The position numbers and the translations under genes were made by a program. From positions 1,127,001 to 1,191,000 of the forward strand of contig BSBN01000355.1 in assembly GCA_027924645.1 (NCBI GenBank): a stretch of DNA of 64,000 bases. The letters run 5' to 3'. The stretch is from Cunninghamia lanceolata (Eukaryota > Streptophyta > Pinopsida > Cupressales > Cupressaceae). Under the pieces are notes generated by a model. That model saw only the letters and a list, made by a program, of their open reading frames with translations. It did no database searches and had not been told where the DNA came from. How positions within the stretch are numbered: the stretch's first letter is position 1; each line of letters starts with the position of its first letter. Shown here in pieces: positions 49,957 through 60,293 of the stretch.

Positions 49957-50542
49957 AGGACAACACAAGATATGTTCAAGTTCACAATACTGCAGTAGTA
50001 CCCAAGTTGCAGTCTTAATCCCCAATATTGTCATTGGATTAAAACAAGTCTACTGCATTATAAAACCTCTTTCTAGGCTGATAAATGCATCTCTGAGACA
50101 TAGAAGATGCAAGAGCACACACTTGGTCTAAGAAATAGAGAGCTTAAAGGGTTTATAAAACCTTCCCTGGTTAAACAGAACCAAATGATGCATATATACT
50201 GCTACTTATTCCTACCTTATACGAAAGATTTTGTTCATTTTATAATTGTGGGTGGTCAAGCAACATCAGACCGGTGCCTATTCTAGGCTACAAAGTTATC
50301 AGTCTATCAAAGAAGAGCAAATATAAAGAATCATATGGGTGCTACACATAAAACTGATGACATATAGTGAATATGCTTAGTTATCCAATACCTAACCGCA
50401 TTCATTCACATGTAATACTAAAATGATCACTACAAAGGCTGCAATGTATTAAGAGTTTGTCTTACCGCTCAAATCAATAGTTACATAACTTACATTCATG
50501 CTACCAAACATGCAAGAGGAAACCCAAACAATACTTGAGAGA
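49957..50542. other. Unassigned intronic sequence
   Basis: Between solo LTR S2 and the second Gypsy-M copy. It may be the continuation of an LTR leader, but nothing is demonstrable. Confidence 0.3.
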
Positions 50543-51658
50543 TTTCCAGATTCAAGGGATTTCATCTTCAAGTCAACAATTGAACACTATACCAGAAATA
50601 TTCCAGAAAAAAAGAAGATTCTAATGGCTAAACGCCACAATTTACAGCACAAAGGAGGGCAAAATCTCTGCGCCTCCATAAGTTGACTGCTTTCCTAGAA
50701 TAGCAAATGTTATTCAAGTCAATATTCAACCACAAACTAAGCACCACACTTTGTCAACATAACATCCCCGTAAAAGTCAATTTGTAACTCCCCATAATAC
50801 TCCATCAGATACTGACATAATTAAATGGAAAGTGCCATAACCACCTCATTATGGAAAACCACACCCATATCCAGAGATGCTAAGAATTAAGTATTATTTT
50901 ATTTCTTATTGCCAAATTTCCCACATCATGAGCCCTTAATGAATTTATTTCTCCAGCCCACTGTGAAAATAAAGGAAAGGACTTATGGTTCCACACATGA
51001 CAAATTATTAATTAATGAAAAGGGGACGTTACAAATATGAATCCCTATATATAGCCTTCCATTTAGTAAAACACGGGTAGAGTAACCCATAGTTTCCGGT
51101 GTTGACTCAAACCCAATTAATTGTGTGGTGTAGATGACTGTAACTAAGCTAGGGTTATGCACTGCACATGTTGGGTGCTTGATAATCAAATTCCACATTA
51201 TGAAGATATCAGCATGAGTAAGGTTGGGGGTGTAAGATGTCCTTTGAAAAAGGTTTTCCCTTAGTTCTTGAGAGTCATGGATGTTATATGATCTAGGTGG
51301 GATCTTCCAACGGCATATGTTTCCATTTGAGGAGGAAATCTAATTGAAAAGTTCTAGAGCTATTGAACACATCTATCTAACATCTTCGGATTGAGATTCA
51401 ACTTCCCTTCCTCACCTAGTTTAAGAAGCTCCATCTGAATTGGGGTCTGCTAGCAAATAACATAACTTTCTCAAGGAAAGAAACATGGAAAAAGTTGTGG
51501 GTACATGAAGAGGTTGACAATTCCAACTTCAAATCCACGTTATAACGATTGTGAAGAATCTTGTAGGGACCATAAACTTTGGGGGGAAATATTGCTTTTC
51601 CTATTGCTTGAGGTATGATTTTTTAAAAATTGGAACTTGAAATCCATGTTACCACTTT

Positions 51659-53305
51659 TGTAATGTCCCCATTTTTAGGCCCTCGTGCAGTTTGGTGGTG
51701 CTGGCTTCTGGGGTGGTTCCAGCACAACCAGAGTAGAGTTTTTGTTGCTCAGCAGGGTTCAGACGGACAATTGGAGTTGATTGACACTTTTTGCACCTGA
51801 TTCGGACAACTTGTCCAAGACTTGCTATTTTTAGTAATTCCCTATTTTTTAGGAGGTGTGGGATCGGGCCCTGTTTGACCAGTTGGGAGTTCCTATTTTT
51901 TAGGGATGTTTCTTTTGTCAGCAATTCCTACTTTTTAGGAGTTACTATTTATAATAACCTGCTATTTTGGGACTTCGTGTCAATTGACCCTTGTAGGCTA
52001 GAGCAGATGGTTAAGGGGTCTTATTTTGGTAGTTTTCGGTGTGGCTTCGCCTCCAGTGTTCAGTGGGAGTTCAGGTTTGACCTTCATTGGACTCCGTTTG
52101 GCACACTTACTATTTATAGTAAGTTACTTTTTTAGGGAGTCGGGGTTTCTATTTATAGCAGGGCACTTGGACAGTTCTCAGATGTAGTGTCGACCAATGT
52201 TTGGGCCTTTGCAGATGTTTCAGGACTCAGTGGTGTGTACTTACTATTTATAGTAGGTCCGCTATCAGAAGTTGCTATTTGTGGCAGGGCGCTTGATCAT
52301 TCAGTGTTTGGCAGTTTTGATGTTGGTTTCAGTTGGCGTAGCAAACTGATGGAATTTTAAGGAGATATTAATATTTTGATGTGTCATTAATGATGTTAAT
52401 TAAAAGTTTATAATATAAAGTTATATTTTGACTTTATATTAAAAGGGGGCCAATGACACATGATAAAGTGCAATTAATGATATTAATTTATTATGGGCAC
52501 AATAACCAAGGTACTTTTGAGGCAACTAAAGCAAATAATAAAATATTATTTTAAAAGCCAAAAAAACATTTTGGAAAGTCATGCATGTTCATGAGAATAT
52601 AAAAGCTCTCAAAAGCCAAATCAACCTCATTAATTATTGAATGATCATTTGACTTTGCTTTGGAGGATTTCTTGAAGTCTGTGAATGAGACCAAGGGTTT
52701 CAGCAGATTGTCTTCATATCAGCATTGGAGAACGAAAACTCTTCATTGTTTGTGCAATCTTGAGGCTGTGAAAGATCAGCTGAATCATTGCCTGAGGAGA
52801 GCTTCATTCTGAAGTTCTATTTGTGCTTAAAGGTGAAAGATATCATTAAGGGTTTGAAGATTAATGAAGAATAATTAATTGCAGACTTGTCGCTTCATTC
52901 TTGGCAGCCATTTATTATCAGATTTCAAGTTTTTTTGTTGGCTGCTACAGTGCCATGAATAGTGCCGCTACAGTACTATGAACAGTACCGCTACAGTGAT
53001 GCGCTACAGTAAATGCTACAGTGCGTGAACAGTGTTGACAGCAGCAACATAGGTGATCAGGTTTGAAGGCAAATAAGGTTTCCTTCATTCGGGTATGCAC
53101 ATAATTGTAAAAAGCTTTTAGAAATAGTTTAATAAATCATTTGCAGCAGATGTCTTTATTTAGTTGATTTGCAATTTCCTTTGTTGCATTGTTCCTGGTA
53201 TCTTATTGAGAAAACACAAAAAAATCATATATATTTCAAGAACCAAAACAAACATTCATCATTTGTAAAGCTTTGGAAACCGGAGAACTAGAGGGGTTCA
53301 TTACA
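51659..53305. mobile_element. Solo LTR T with motif arrays
   Basis: 1647 bp, begins TGTAATGTCCCC and ends GTTCATTACA, flanked by a perfect 5-bp duplication ACTTT (51654-51658 and 53306-53310). Inside are a cluster of CTATTT(A/T)TAGTA-like words (51825-52290) and an 11-bp perfect hairpin (52411-52421 with 52431-52441). A TATAAAA lies at 52598-52604, and five CTACAGT words at 52945-53022. The order hairpin, TATA, leader suggests plus-strand LTR orientation. It is not homologous to S1/S2 beyond the first dozen bases. Confidence 0.88.
52598..52604 (+). promoter_or_regulatory. TATA box of LTR T
   Basis: TATAAAA, followed by a 0.7-kb presumed R/U5 region. It would transcribe in the same direction as the host gene. 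Confidence 0.5.
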
Positions 53306-53822
53306 ACTTTTGTGAAGAATCTTGTAGGGAACATAAAAATTGAGGGGAAATATTGCTTTTTCCATTGCTTGAGGTATGATTTTTTAGAAGGTTGGAGCTG
53401 GAGGAAAATTCATTGTCTACCGAGACATGGCGATCACTATAGTGCTAGTTGATTTGTTGTTTCATTCTTTGATTCTATGATGTTTGTGTGTTCTCCTTGA
53501 GACTCTTGAGGATGTTTAGAGTCACTTTTATAGGAGTCTAATCTGCTTGATCTTAGAAGAAACCTGCAACTAAAAAATGACATTAGAGGATGGTATCCAT
53601 AGAGACTCTCTAAAGAGATTCATCTTGGCAGATGTATGGAATGTTGTACTGTACCACTAAAGCATTGCAAGTAAACTTTAAGATGCTTGTTAACACATTT
53701 TTTGTTTAGCCATTCAATTGAGGGTAATAGGTTGAGCTGATGTCCAAGGTAGCACCATTGAGCTTAAATAGATACTTCCAAAAATTGTTGGTAAAAATAG
53801 GATCATGATCACTAATAAAGAC

Positions 53823-54119
53823 TGTAGTCAGTGTACAATATTATGTTTTGATAATATGGTTTATCCGATATGTATTAATTGTTTGTCGGATTTTAGGTAG
53901 TTATAGGAGTCGGTTGGTAGACGATTGGCAACTGTTGGGTTCTTTAAATAGACTTTGTATTGTCGAGGAAAGCAATTTGATCCTTGGCTGACCATCTTTA
54001 GTCTACTTCTGTAATAACTTCATGTGAATAAAGATGTACTTTTACTCCTCTATCTAGTATGCATTGTTAATTTTGTTCATTATTTCAAGTACTTGTTTTA
54101 TTAGATAGAAGAGTAAACA
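53823..54119 (+). repeat. 5' LTR of Gypsy-P
   Basis: 297 bp, TGTAGTCAGTG..GAGTAAACA. The matching 3' LTR starts TATAGTCAATG, where TG has become TA, and is about 19 bp longer. Confidence 0.92.
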
Positions 54120-54120
54120 T

Positions 54121-54133
54121 TGGTGCCGTTGCC
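54121..54133 (+). other. Primer-binding site of Gypsy-P
   Basis: TGGTGCCGTTGCC, one base after the LTR. This resembles the TGGCGCCGTTGCC site common in plant Gypsy elements. Confidence 0.8.
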
Positions 54134-54280
54134 TTAAAATAAATTGGGTTTGATATAAATTATTCATGCCCTTAGACCCCAATAAAGGCAGGAAGAGACC
54201 ACAACGTGGTTAGGATCAAGAGATCAAACGATCTCTAAGGTTGGTAGAACAAAGAGAACGCAGAAGAAGACTAGGAGAGA

Positions 54281-55502
54281 TTGTCGAAGTCGAAGTCCAA
54301 AGCTAAAGTCCATCCTAAAGTAGAAGTTGGAGTTGGAGTGTTGAGTAGGAGTTGTAGTCGGGAGAGACGAAACAATTCCACTACAAATAATCACACGAAG
54401 GTAGAGTGGGAAGAGATAGCAAGGTGCCTTCCACTACCAGATGAAACGTGGGTTGATCTTTCAGACCAAGTTGAAAAGTCAATAAAACATCCTCTAGATG
54501 AGGGAAGTTGGGAGACGGAGTCTAAAGATTCCTTCACAGAAGCGTACGAGAGCACCCTTTGAGGCATCAAGGGGTTGTCAATTGAAGGAGAAGAAACCAA
54601 GCCAAAAACTCCAAGGCTAAGGGTGTATAAAAGAAAATTTGAAGGCAAAACAAGTGTGCAAAATGCTGAAGCTGCAGGAAGAGTGGAGGATTCCCATGTG
54701 GTCGAGAGTGTGAGAGAAGCATTGGAATGTCCAAATCAAAACTCCCTAGTGAGCAGGTTCCAGGCACTAGGTTTGCATTAGAACAAAGCCATGGTAAGCC
54801 CTAGTGTAGAAAGGCAAAAACTACCCAAGTTTACAGGCAATGGATCAGAGAATCCTATGAGGCACTATAAGACTTGTGAAACAATCTGGATAGCAAATGG
54901 GCAAGATGGTAGAGCAATTTAGCTATGGTCTTTTCTAGCCACCTTGCGAGGTGTAGCAATTGGTTGGTATACAAAAATTGAACCAACCTCCTGAAACACA
55001 TGGGAGAGATTAAAGAAGGCCTTTTAGGAAGAGTTCAAATTAGCTCAAGATGATAATGAAATAGTAGTAGAAATTTACAATACAAGACAAGATAAGCACG
55101 AAAACATACGAGCTTATAATTGTAGACTTAAATAATTGCTTGTAAAGTTGGAAAAAGAACCTACTGATGGGTTAAAGAAAAGATGGTTTATTGAGGGACT
55201 TATTCCGTCACTAAGGGAAAAAATGAATAGTACAACCCTCATCCTATGCAGAAGCCTATAATAGGGCAATGGATATAGAGGGTGAAGATAAGATGTCCTC
55301 TCAGACGAAAAGAAAAATTGATGAAGATGATAGTTCATACAGGAGTAGCGACAATGAATTCAGAATAGTACAAGCACTAAGGAGGGACATGCTTTGGATG
55401 ATGAAAGAATTGAAGGTAGAGAAAGAAACCAACAAACTATGGTGTATTGAGTGCAAAAATGAAGGTCACACCAAGGGTAATTGTCCTAGAAAAATGTTGT
55501 GA
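54281..55502 (+). pseudogene. Gypsy-P gag remnant
   Basis: Open segments at 54281-54562, 54575-54781 and 55269-55502 are linked by decayed frames. The N-terminal part is Lys/Ser/Arg rich (MSKSKSKAKVHPKVE). The gag core lies at about 54790-55210: LPKFTGNGSENPMRHYKTCE, then WSFLATLRGVAIGWY, RLKKAF and RWFIEGLIPSLREKM. A CCHC zinc knuckle CIECKNEGHTKGNC at 55443-55484 keeps all four ligands. TAG and TGA stops separate the parts, so no full-length gag is made. Confidence 0.85.
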
Positions 55503-55599
55503 TATTTGCCAGGTTATGGGTCATTCAATGAAAGAGTGCCCATACAATCTGAAGACTAGGAGCACACAAGTGCTCTTTACACAGGGAGAGTAATCCATG

Positions 55600-56450
55600 C
55601 CATTGAAGCCATAGAATAACTTGCATGCGTCTCCAGGCGGTTATCAAAATCAAAGAGGGGGAGGTCGGAGTCAAATATAGTATGGCCCCAGAGAACACCC
55701 TTTCATACAATGCCGACAATGTAATGAATGGGGGTATTTTGCGAGAGACTACCAGAACAAGCAGGGACAAATTGGGATTATTGTGCAAAGGGTGTGGACT
55801 TGGAGACCATGAAGACATTGGATGTCTAAAGCAAAAAGCTAGCATCAACATGATTGATGTAGAAAGGCATAACGAAGTATTGGCCATTACTCGAGCCCAA
55901 GCAAAAAACGCTGACCCACGTATAGAGAAAGAAAGACTTTATGAAGAAAGAACCGAAGTGAACCATGCTATGGATAATGAACGCTACCATTCAAATGCAA
56001 ATGCAAGTACGATAAGAAATCAATTACAATCCAATAAAAATATTGCAAGGCACAGTACTTTAAACTACCGTAACAATTAAGGTAGCGGATTTATTACAAA
56101 GTTTTCCCGAACTATGAAATGCTGTGACTAATATTGTATTTGGGAAGAATGGGACGGTGCATGCTATGGTCCATTTAGAATCTAGAGAGAATGAATACCC
56201 AATAAATAAACCTTTGTTGTTGGGAGACCAAGTGATTGATCCCATGTTATTGACAGTTAACATGACAAAGAAACTAGTGGTGGTGAATATGGAGATCCTT
56301 GGAAGGAATCTCACTAATAGAATTGTTGATGGTGGGTTTGGTGTGAACATACTTCCAAAAGATACTTGGAGAAGTCTAGGCAAGCTGACCATTTGACCCC
56401 CAACTTTTCAACTGGTGGATGCATACCAATAAGGTATTAAGGTACTTGGA
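55600..56450 (+). pseudogene. Gypsy-P protease region
   Basis: The open frame 55625-56080 is a linker, including VERHNEVLAITRAQAKN, a motif typical of the region between gag and protease in plant Gypsy elements. The frame 56124-56396 holds the retropepsin core RIVDGGFGVNILPKDTW. Its catalytic Asp codon is GAT 56328-56330, and the usual DSG/DGGS has become DGGF. A stop follows after GKLTI. Later readings to about 56600 fit the second half of the protease but are broken. Confidence 0.75.
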
Positions 56451-56740
56451 GTTTTAATGGGCCTAAAGGTAATAATCGGAACCCAAGCATTTTATTGAAT
56501 TTTCTGGTTATCTCATTATGGAAGAAAGCGTATGATGCATTTGGGTCGGGGTTGGCTGGTAGTAGCCAAAGCCGACCACAATTAGAAAAGGAGCACTCTC
56601 TCCATTGTAAACAAGGATAAGAAGTATATAATTGATTTGTAAACCAAGTAGTAAGAAAGGAAGCAACTTCCTCGGATACCTCGGACTCTTCAGATTCATA
56701 CTCCAAAGAAGAATGGATAGAGAAGTAGGATCAAGGTCCC

Positions 56741-57419
56741 ATGGAGCCAAACGACGAAGGAATTTTGGAATTGCAGTTGTGTTTGAAAGATGAAACAAAT
56801 TCTCATGGCATGTTTCACTGGAAAATGGAGGACTATGAAGTATTTCCCTCAAACTGCAATTTTATTGAAGCTACGGAGATCAACGAAGAACAACAAATGA
56901 AGAATGACTTTGAAAAGATAGACAATTTATGTGAGCCGAACGCAATACAAGGTTCACAAAAGACGGCAATTCTAGTTCCAACAGAAGCACTCGATTTTAT
57001 TGAAGATTCCAACATTAATGAAGGTACGTCTCGGAGTAATAATATTAAAATATTTGATTTGGAGCATATGGATACTTATTGTCAAGTCAGATCAACTTCA
57101 CAAGAAAACTTCAGAAAAAAAAAAAGTATCATATGGGTCGGATAGAAAAAGAAAAATATTGAAGTCAATGAAAAAAACGAGGTGGGTCCCTCAAGAGGAA
57201 AATGAAAATAATAATAAAAGTTTAAGCCTTTTTAAAGGGGTGGAAGAGACAAATATTAAAATATTCAATTATAAAGACCCCCTCTCTACCCCCGTACGAC
57301 CATATAGGAAAGACCAAATTAAAATCAAAATTTCTAAAGTTCAACTTTCAACCATATGGCAGTTTAATTTCATCGTACGACCACCTATTGGAAAAAATTT
57401 ACAAGGTAGAAGGAATTGA
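56741..57419 (+). pseudogene. Gypsy-P post-protease ORF of unknown function
   Basis: A 134-codon frame (56741-57145) and an overlapping one (57000-57419) follow protease where RT would be expected. The reading is acidic then Lys-rich (ELQLCLKDETNSHGMFHWKM near its start; VSYGSDRKRKILKSMKKTRW later). No catalytic motif of RT, RNase H or integrase is visible. It could be a pol linker left by deletion or an extra ORF of the family. Confidence 0.4.
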
Positions 57420-57960
57420 AAAAATGTAAACCTTCCACTGTATGGGAGAAAGATTCCATATGAAATTTTAGAAAGAAACATATTAAAAATCAAATAATAT
57501 TCTTGGCCATACGAGCCTCCTCTCCTACTGCCACTGCCGTATGGCCCTCCTCTTCTACTGCTGCTACCATACAACCTTCTAAAGGGACACCTGCTATAGT
57601 TGAAGGGACACCTGCTATAGTTGAGTTCACCATAAGTTTGAAAATGAAATTCTTCTTTCCATCATACAACCCAACCCCGACGTGTTGACTGTATGGCAGA
57701 AAACTGACAACCAAATTAAAAATTATAAAGTCTCATACTCTATTGTATGACAGGCTCCAAGGGACACAACTGTATGAACTTTCCCTCCAACATGCTTTCT
57801 TCATTGTATGACTTCTATAGACATTCATTATTGTACAATTACTCCAAATTTTGCCGTACACACTGCTTTTCATGATGTGCGGTATAGTCTGTTCCTTTCC
57901 TTTACTGTTGTTGTATGGTCATTATAGGCTAGTGATATTGTACGACCTTTGCTGGAATCT
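57290..57960. repeat. Scattered GTACGAC/GTATGGC word array in the Gypsy-P 3' region
   Basis: About 15 copies of a 7-8 bp word (CGTACGAC, TGTATGGC, TGTATGAC or their complements) occur at irregular 20-60 bp spacing. Examples are 57293, 57374 and 57537. The density is well above the surroundings. It also includes two adjacent copies of GGGACACCTGCTATAGTTGA at 57583-57624. Confidence 0.55.
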
Positions 57961-58530
57961 ATTGCTGAAGTAATCAGTGGCTCTTTTGTTACATCTGTCC
58001 AACCTTCTGTATTTGACATTTTCTTAGCTTCTAATTTTTGAAGAGACAGAATAATTCCTACAGGTTGGTGAAATGAATGAAAGTACATTCATGGCATCTC
58101 GGAATATTTTGCAAAATTTTCTGGATGATGATAATATTGAAGTGCCTGTAGTACCATCTAGGTCTAGTGATCGATTGGGTGAAACATTTTTTGAGTCCAA
58201 TGTGTAGTCAGATTGGGTCCCTTGTTTGTTTGGTCCTAAGCATTTTCCATACACTGGCATGTGTTCTGGATATGTTGGTTCTACTTATACTCCATGTGTT
58301 CTTCCAGGTTTCCTCTGTTAGTGTTCCTTTCTACTCCCAGTTGAAACAAGCATTACATCTCTCCATTCATCTTTCATCATGAAGCATTTAGGTTATGATG
58401 AGGCTATTTTGGTTGTTGGTGGGAAGTGTTAGGTTCTCCTTCATCTACAGTGCTGTCACAAGTTTGGAACACTTTACCTAATATTACTTGATGCTTACTT
58501 GTTTTCTTTGTCATCTAGAAGATGATTTTT

Positions 58531-58562
58531 CTTTTGGGGGGGGGGGCGGCGGGGGAGCATGA
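58531..58562 (+). other. Polypurine tract of Gypsy-P
   Basis: CTTTTG11CGGCGGGGGAGCATGA, with eleven consecutive G at 58536-58546, lies directly before the 3' LTR. It primes plus-strand DNA synthesis. Confidence 0.8.
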
Positions 58563-58878
58563 TATAGTCAATGTACAATATTATGCTTCGATAATATGGT
58601 TTATCTGACTATGTATTAATTGTTTGTTGGCTTTCAGGTAGTTATAGGAGTTGGTTGGTAGACGGTTGTGTTTTTCTTGGCAATCATCAGGTTCTTTAAA
58701 TAGACTTTGTATCATCGAGACTCAAGGAAAACAGTTTGATCCTTGGCCGACCATCTCTGGTCTACTTCTGTAATAACTTCATGTGAATAAAGATATACTT
58801 TTACTCCTCTATCTGGTATGCATTGTTAATTCTGTCCATTATTTCAAGTATTCGTTTTATTAGATAGAAGAGTAAACA
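58563..58878 (+). repeat. 3' LTR of Gypsy-P
   Basis: 316 bp, collinear with 53823-54119 and ending AGTAAACA before the AAGAC duplication. It differs by small insertions (for example TGTTTTTCTTGG near 58670) and transitions. Confidence 0.92.
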
Positions 58879-58994
58879 AAGACATTGGACATACTACCAA
58901 GCCTATAAAGTTCTCCTTTAAAAATGTTGCTGCATTAGTAGCAGAGAAAGGAAATGTCAGGCTGCAAAAATGAGCATTTTTTAAGCCTCTCAAT

Positions 58995-59160
58995 CACCAC
59001 TAGAATATCACTCTTGCCTCATGAGTTGATGGTGAAGGCATGTGTACTCCATAATGGAGGTCACATGTTTGAATCCAGAATGGGGTAGTGTTGTACACCT
59101 CAAAACCATATAGGTAAATGTAAAACTTGGTGATAATAAGATAAGCTCACATTTGAAGGT
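58995..59160 (+). repeat. tRNA-derived SINE-like sequence
   Basis: A-box-like GCCTCATGAGTTGATGG (about 59016-59032) and B-box-like GTTTGAATCC (59067-59076) stand at tRNA-promoter spacing. A related block, TTGCCTTAGATGGTAAAGGCATG with AATGGAGGTCACATGTT, occurs at 63168-63215. No poly-A or T tail or target duplication was defined. A degenerate tRNA pseudogene is an alternative. Confidence 0.4.
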
Positions 59161-59501
59161 GCTTGCCAAGTTTTATGCATAAATTCAGCCATTTTATGGG
59201 TCAAACAACATTTGCAACACAATTGATCTGTGCAGTCCCTGTTCATTAAAAAAACTTAAAATTACACCAGGTCAATACTGATGGATGGGCAAAAATTGCC
59301 CAAATGTAACATGGCAGAAAATTGACAGGTTCAATCTGGGTTGAATCTGTCACTAATTGACAATGGAGGTGCAGCAAGCAGCAGACTAAGGTTTGAGTCC
59401 CACTAGGACACATGGATAATGCCTTCATCCCCTGGCGAAGCTGTCTTTTATGACTTTTGAGCTTCCAGAAAGGTGGCACCTCACCTTGACAGTTTGTTTT
59501 G

Positions 59502-59650
59502 TCTTCCCATGGGATGTTGAAGGGGACTTGAAATTCAAATGGCCCTTTTGCATCTATAAGTTGATACAATTGGGACAGTTTGTTGTTTGTTTTGTCTTCC
59601 CATGGTGTATTGAAGGGGACTTTAAAATTCAAATGACCCTTTCAAGTTTT
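59502..59650. repeat. Short tandem duplication, offset about 87 bp
   Basis: TTTGTTTTGTCTTCCCATGG followed by TTGAAGGGGACTT occurs twice, at about 59503 and 59589. Both are followed by AAATTCAAATG.CCCTTT. Confidence 0.7.
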
Positions 59651-59751
59651 TAAATTGATCCATTGGGTTCATAGTGTGGATCAAAAAGAATTTGCAGCAG
59701 TTGTTCCTCGGGAATTCTCCTTTCCTGGAGTAAGGTAGATTGGAGGAAAGG

Positions 59752-60293
59752 CACTCTTGCATTGGAGTAGAATTCTATGGCAGTGGCAAGGAGCAGACCA
59801 GTTATACTTCAAGTTCTCAACCAAGAGCCACAAGAGTGTATAGTGTAAGACTATGCATCATGAGAGCCTATATACTCCTTTTCAATTGGCTGAAAAATTT
59901 GAGCTATTTCTAATAAAGATAGTAACACTCTTGGTTTGGAGTGGCATTCTATGGCAACAAGAATGGTAATGGCAAGGAGTGGAGCAGCTATTCTCCAAGA
60001 GCCACAAAGAGTGTAGAGTTTAAAGACTCTCCATCATGAGATCCTATTGACTCCTTTTGGAATTACTGTAGAAACCTGAGCTATTTGTAATAAAGATGGT
60101 TACACTCTTGGGTTGGAGTGGCATTCTATGGTAGCAAGGAAGGCAGTGGCAAGGAGTGGAGGAGCTATACTCCAAGTAGAGAGCCAAGAGCCATGAGATT
60201 GTGTAGTGTCAGACTCTGCATCATGAGAGCCTATTTACTCCTTTTGGATTTGCTCTTAAAATCTGAGCTGTTTGTAATCAAGATAGTTATCTT
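59752..60293. repeat. Intronic minisatellite, 3 x about 180 bp
   Basis: Units at 59752-59925, 59926-60102 and 60103-60293 each start CACTCTTG..TTGGAGT. They share GAGAGCCTAT.TACTCCTTTT-like and GAGCTATTTSTAATAAAGAT-like blocks. The array lies about 0.9 kb upstream of the exon 2 acceptor. Confidence 0.85.

Larger units (their letters stand above)
53818..58883 (+). mobile_element. Gypsy-P: complete-ended gag-protease element without RT
   Basis: Two short LTRs (53823-54119, 297 bp; 58563-58878, 316 bp) and a perfect 5-bp duplication AAGAC (53818-53822 and 58879-58883) enclose 4.4 kb. The primer-binding site is TGGTGCCGTTGCC and the polypurine tract is an extreme G run. Gag with a zinc knuckle and an aspartic protease are recognisable. 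RT, RNase H and integrase are not found. It is inserted in the integrase gene of Gypsy-M copy 2, inside the host intron and on the host coding strand. Confidence 0.9.
50543..58975 (-). mobile_element. Gypsy-M copy 2: integrase and 3' LTR fragment, broken by two insertions
   Basis: On the minus strand, integrase core starts near 58975 (FPFSATNAATFLKENFIG). It is interrupted by the Gypsy element at 53823-58878 and continues 53822-53600 with FISDHDPIFTNNFWKYLFKL and SSTYYPQLNG. This includes the SD.D catalytic motif, but the DGQTE motif is damaged. The C-terminal part and LTR follow down to 50543, interrupted by the LTR at 51659-53305. The LTR start TGTAACGTCCCC lies at 51033. The part 50543-53600, minus its insertion, is collinear with 46917-48290. 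Confidence 0.8.

Noticed and set aside
55525..55887. 120-codon minus-strand frame
   Set aside because: It is antisense to the Gypsy-P gag-protease linker and has no recognisable motif.
59340..59420. Complete tRNA gene around GGTTTGAGTCCC
   Set aside because: Only a B-box-like word is present; no cloverleaf with an acceptor stem could be drawn.
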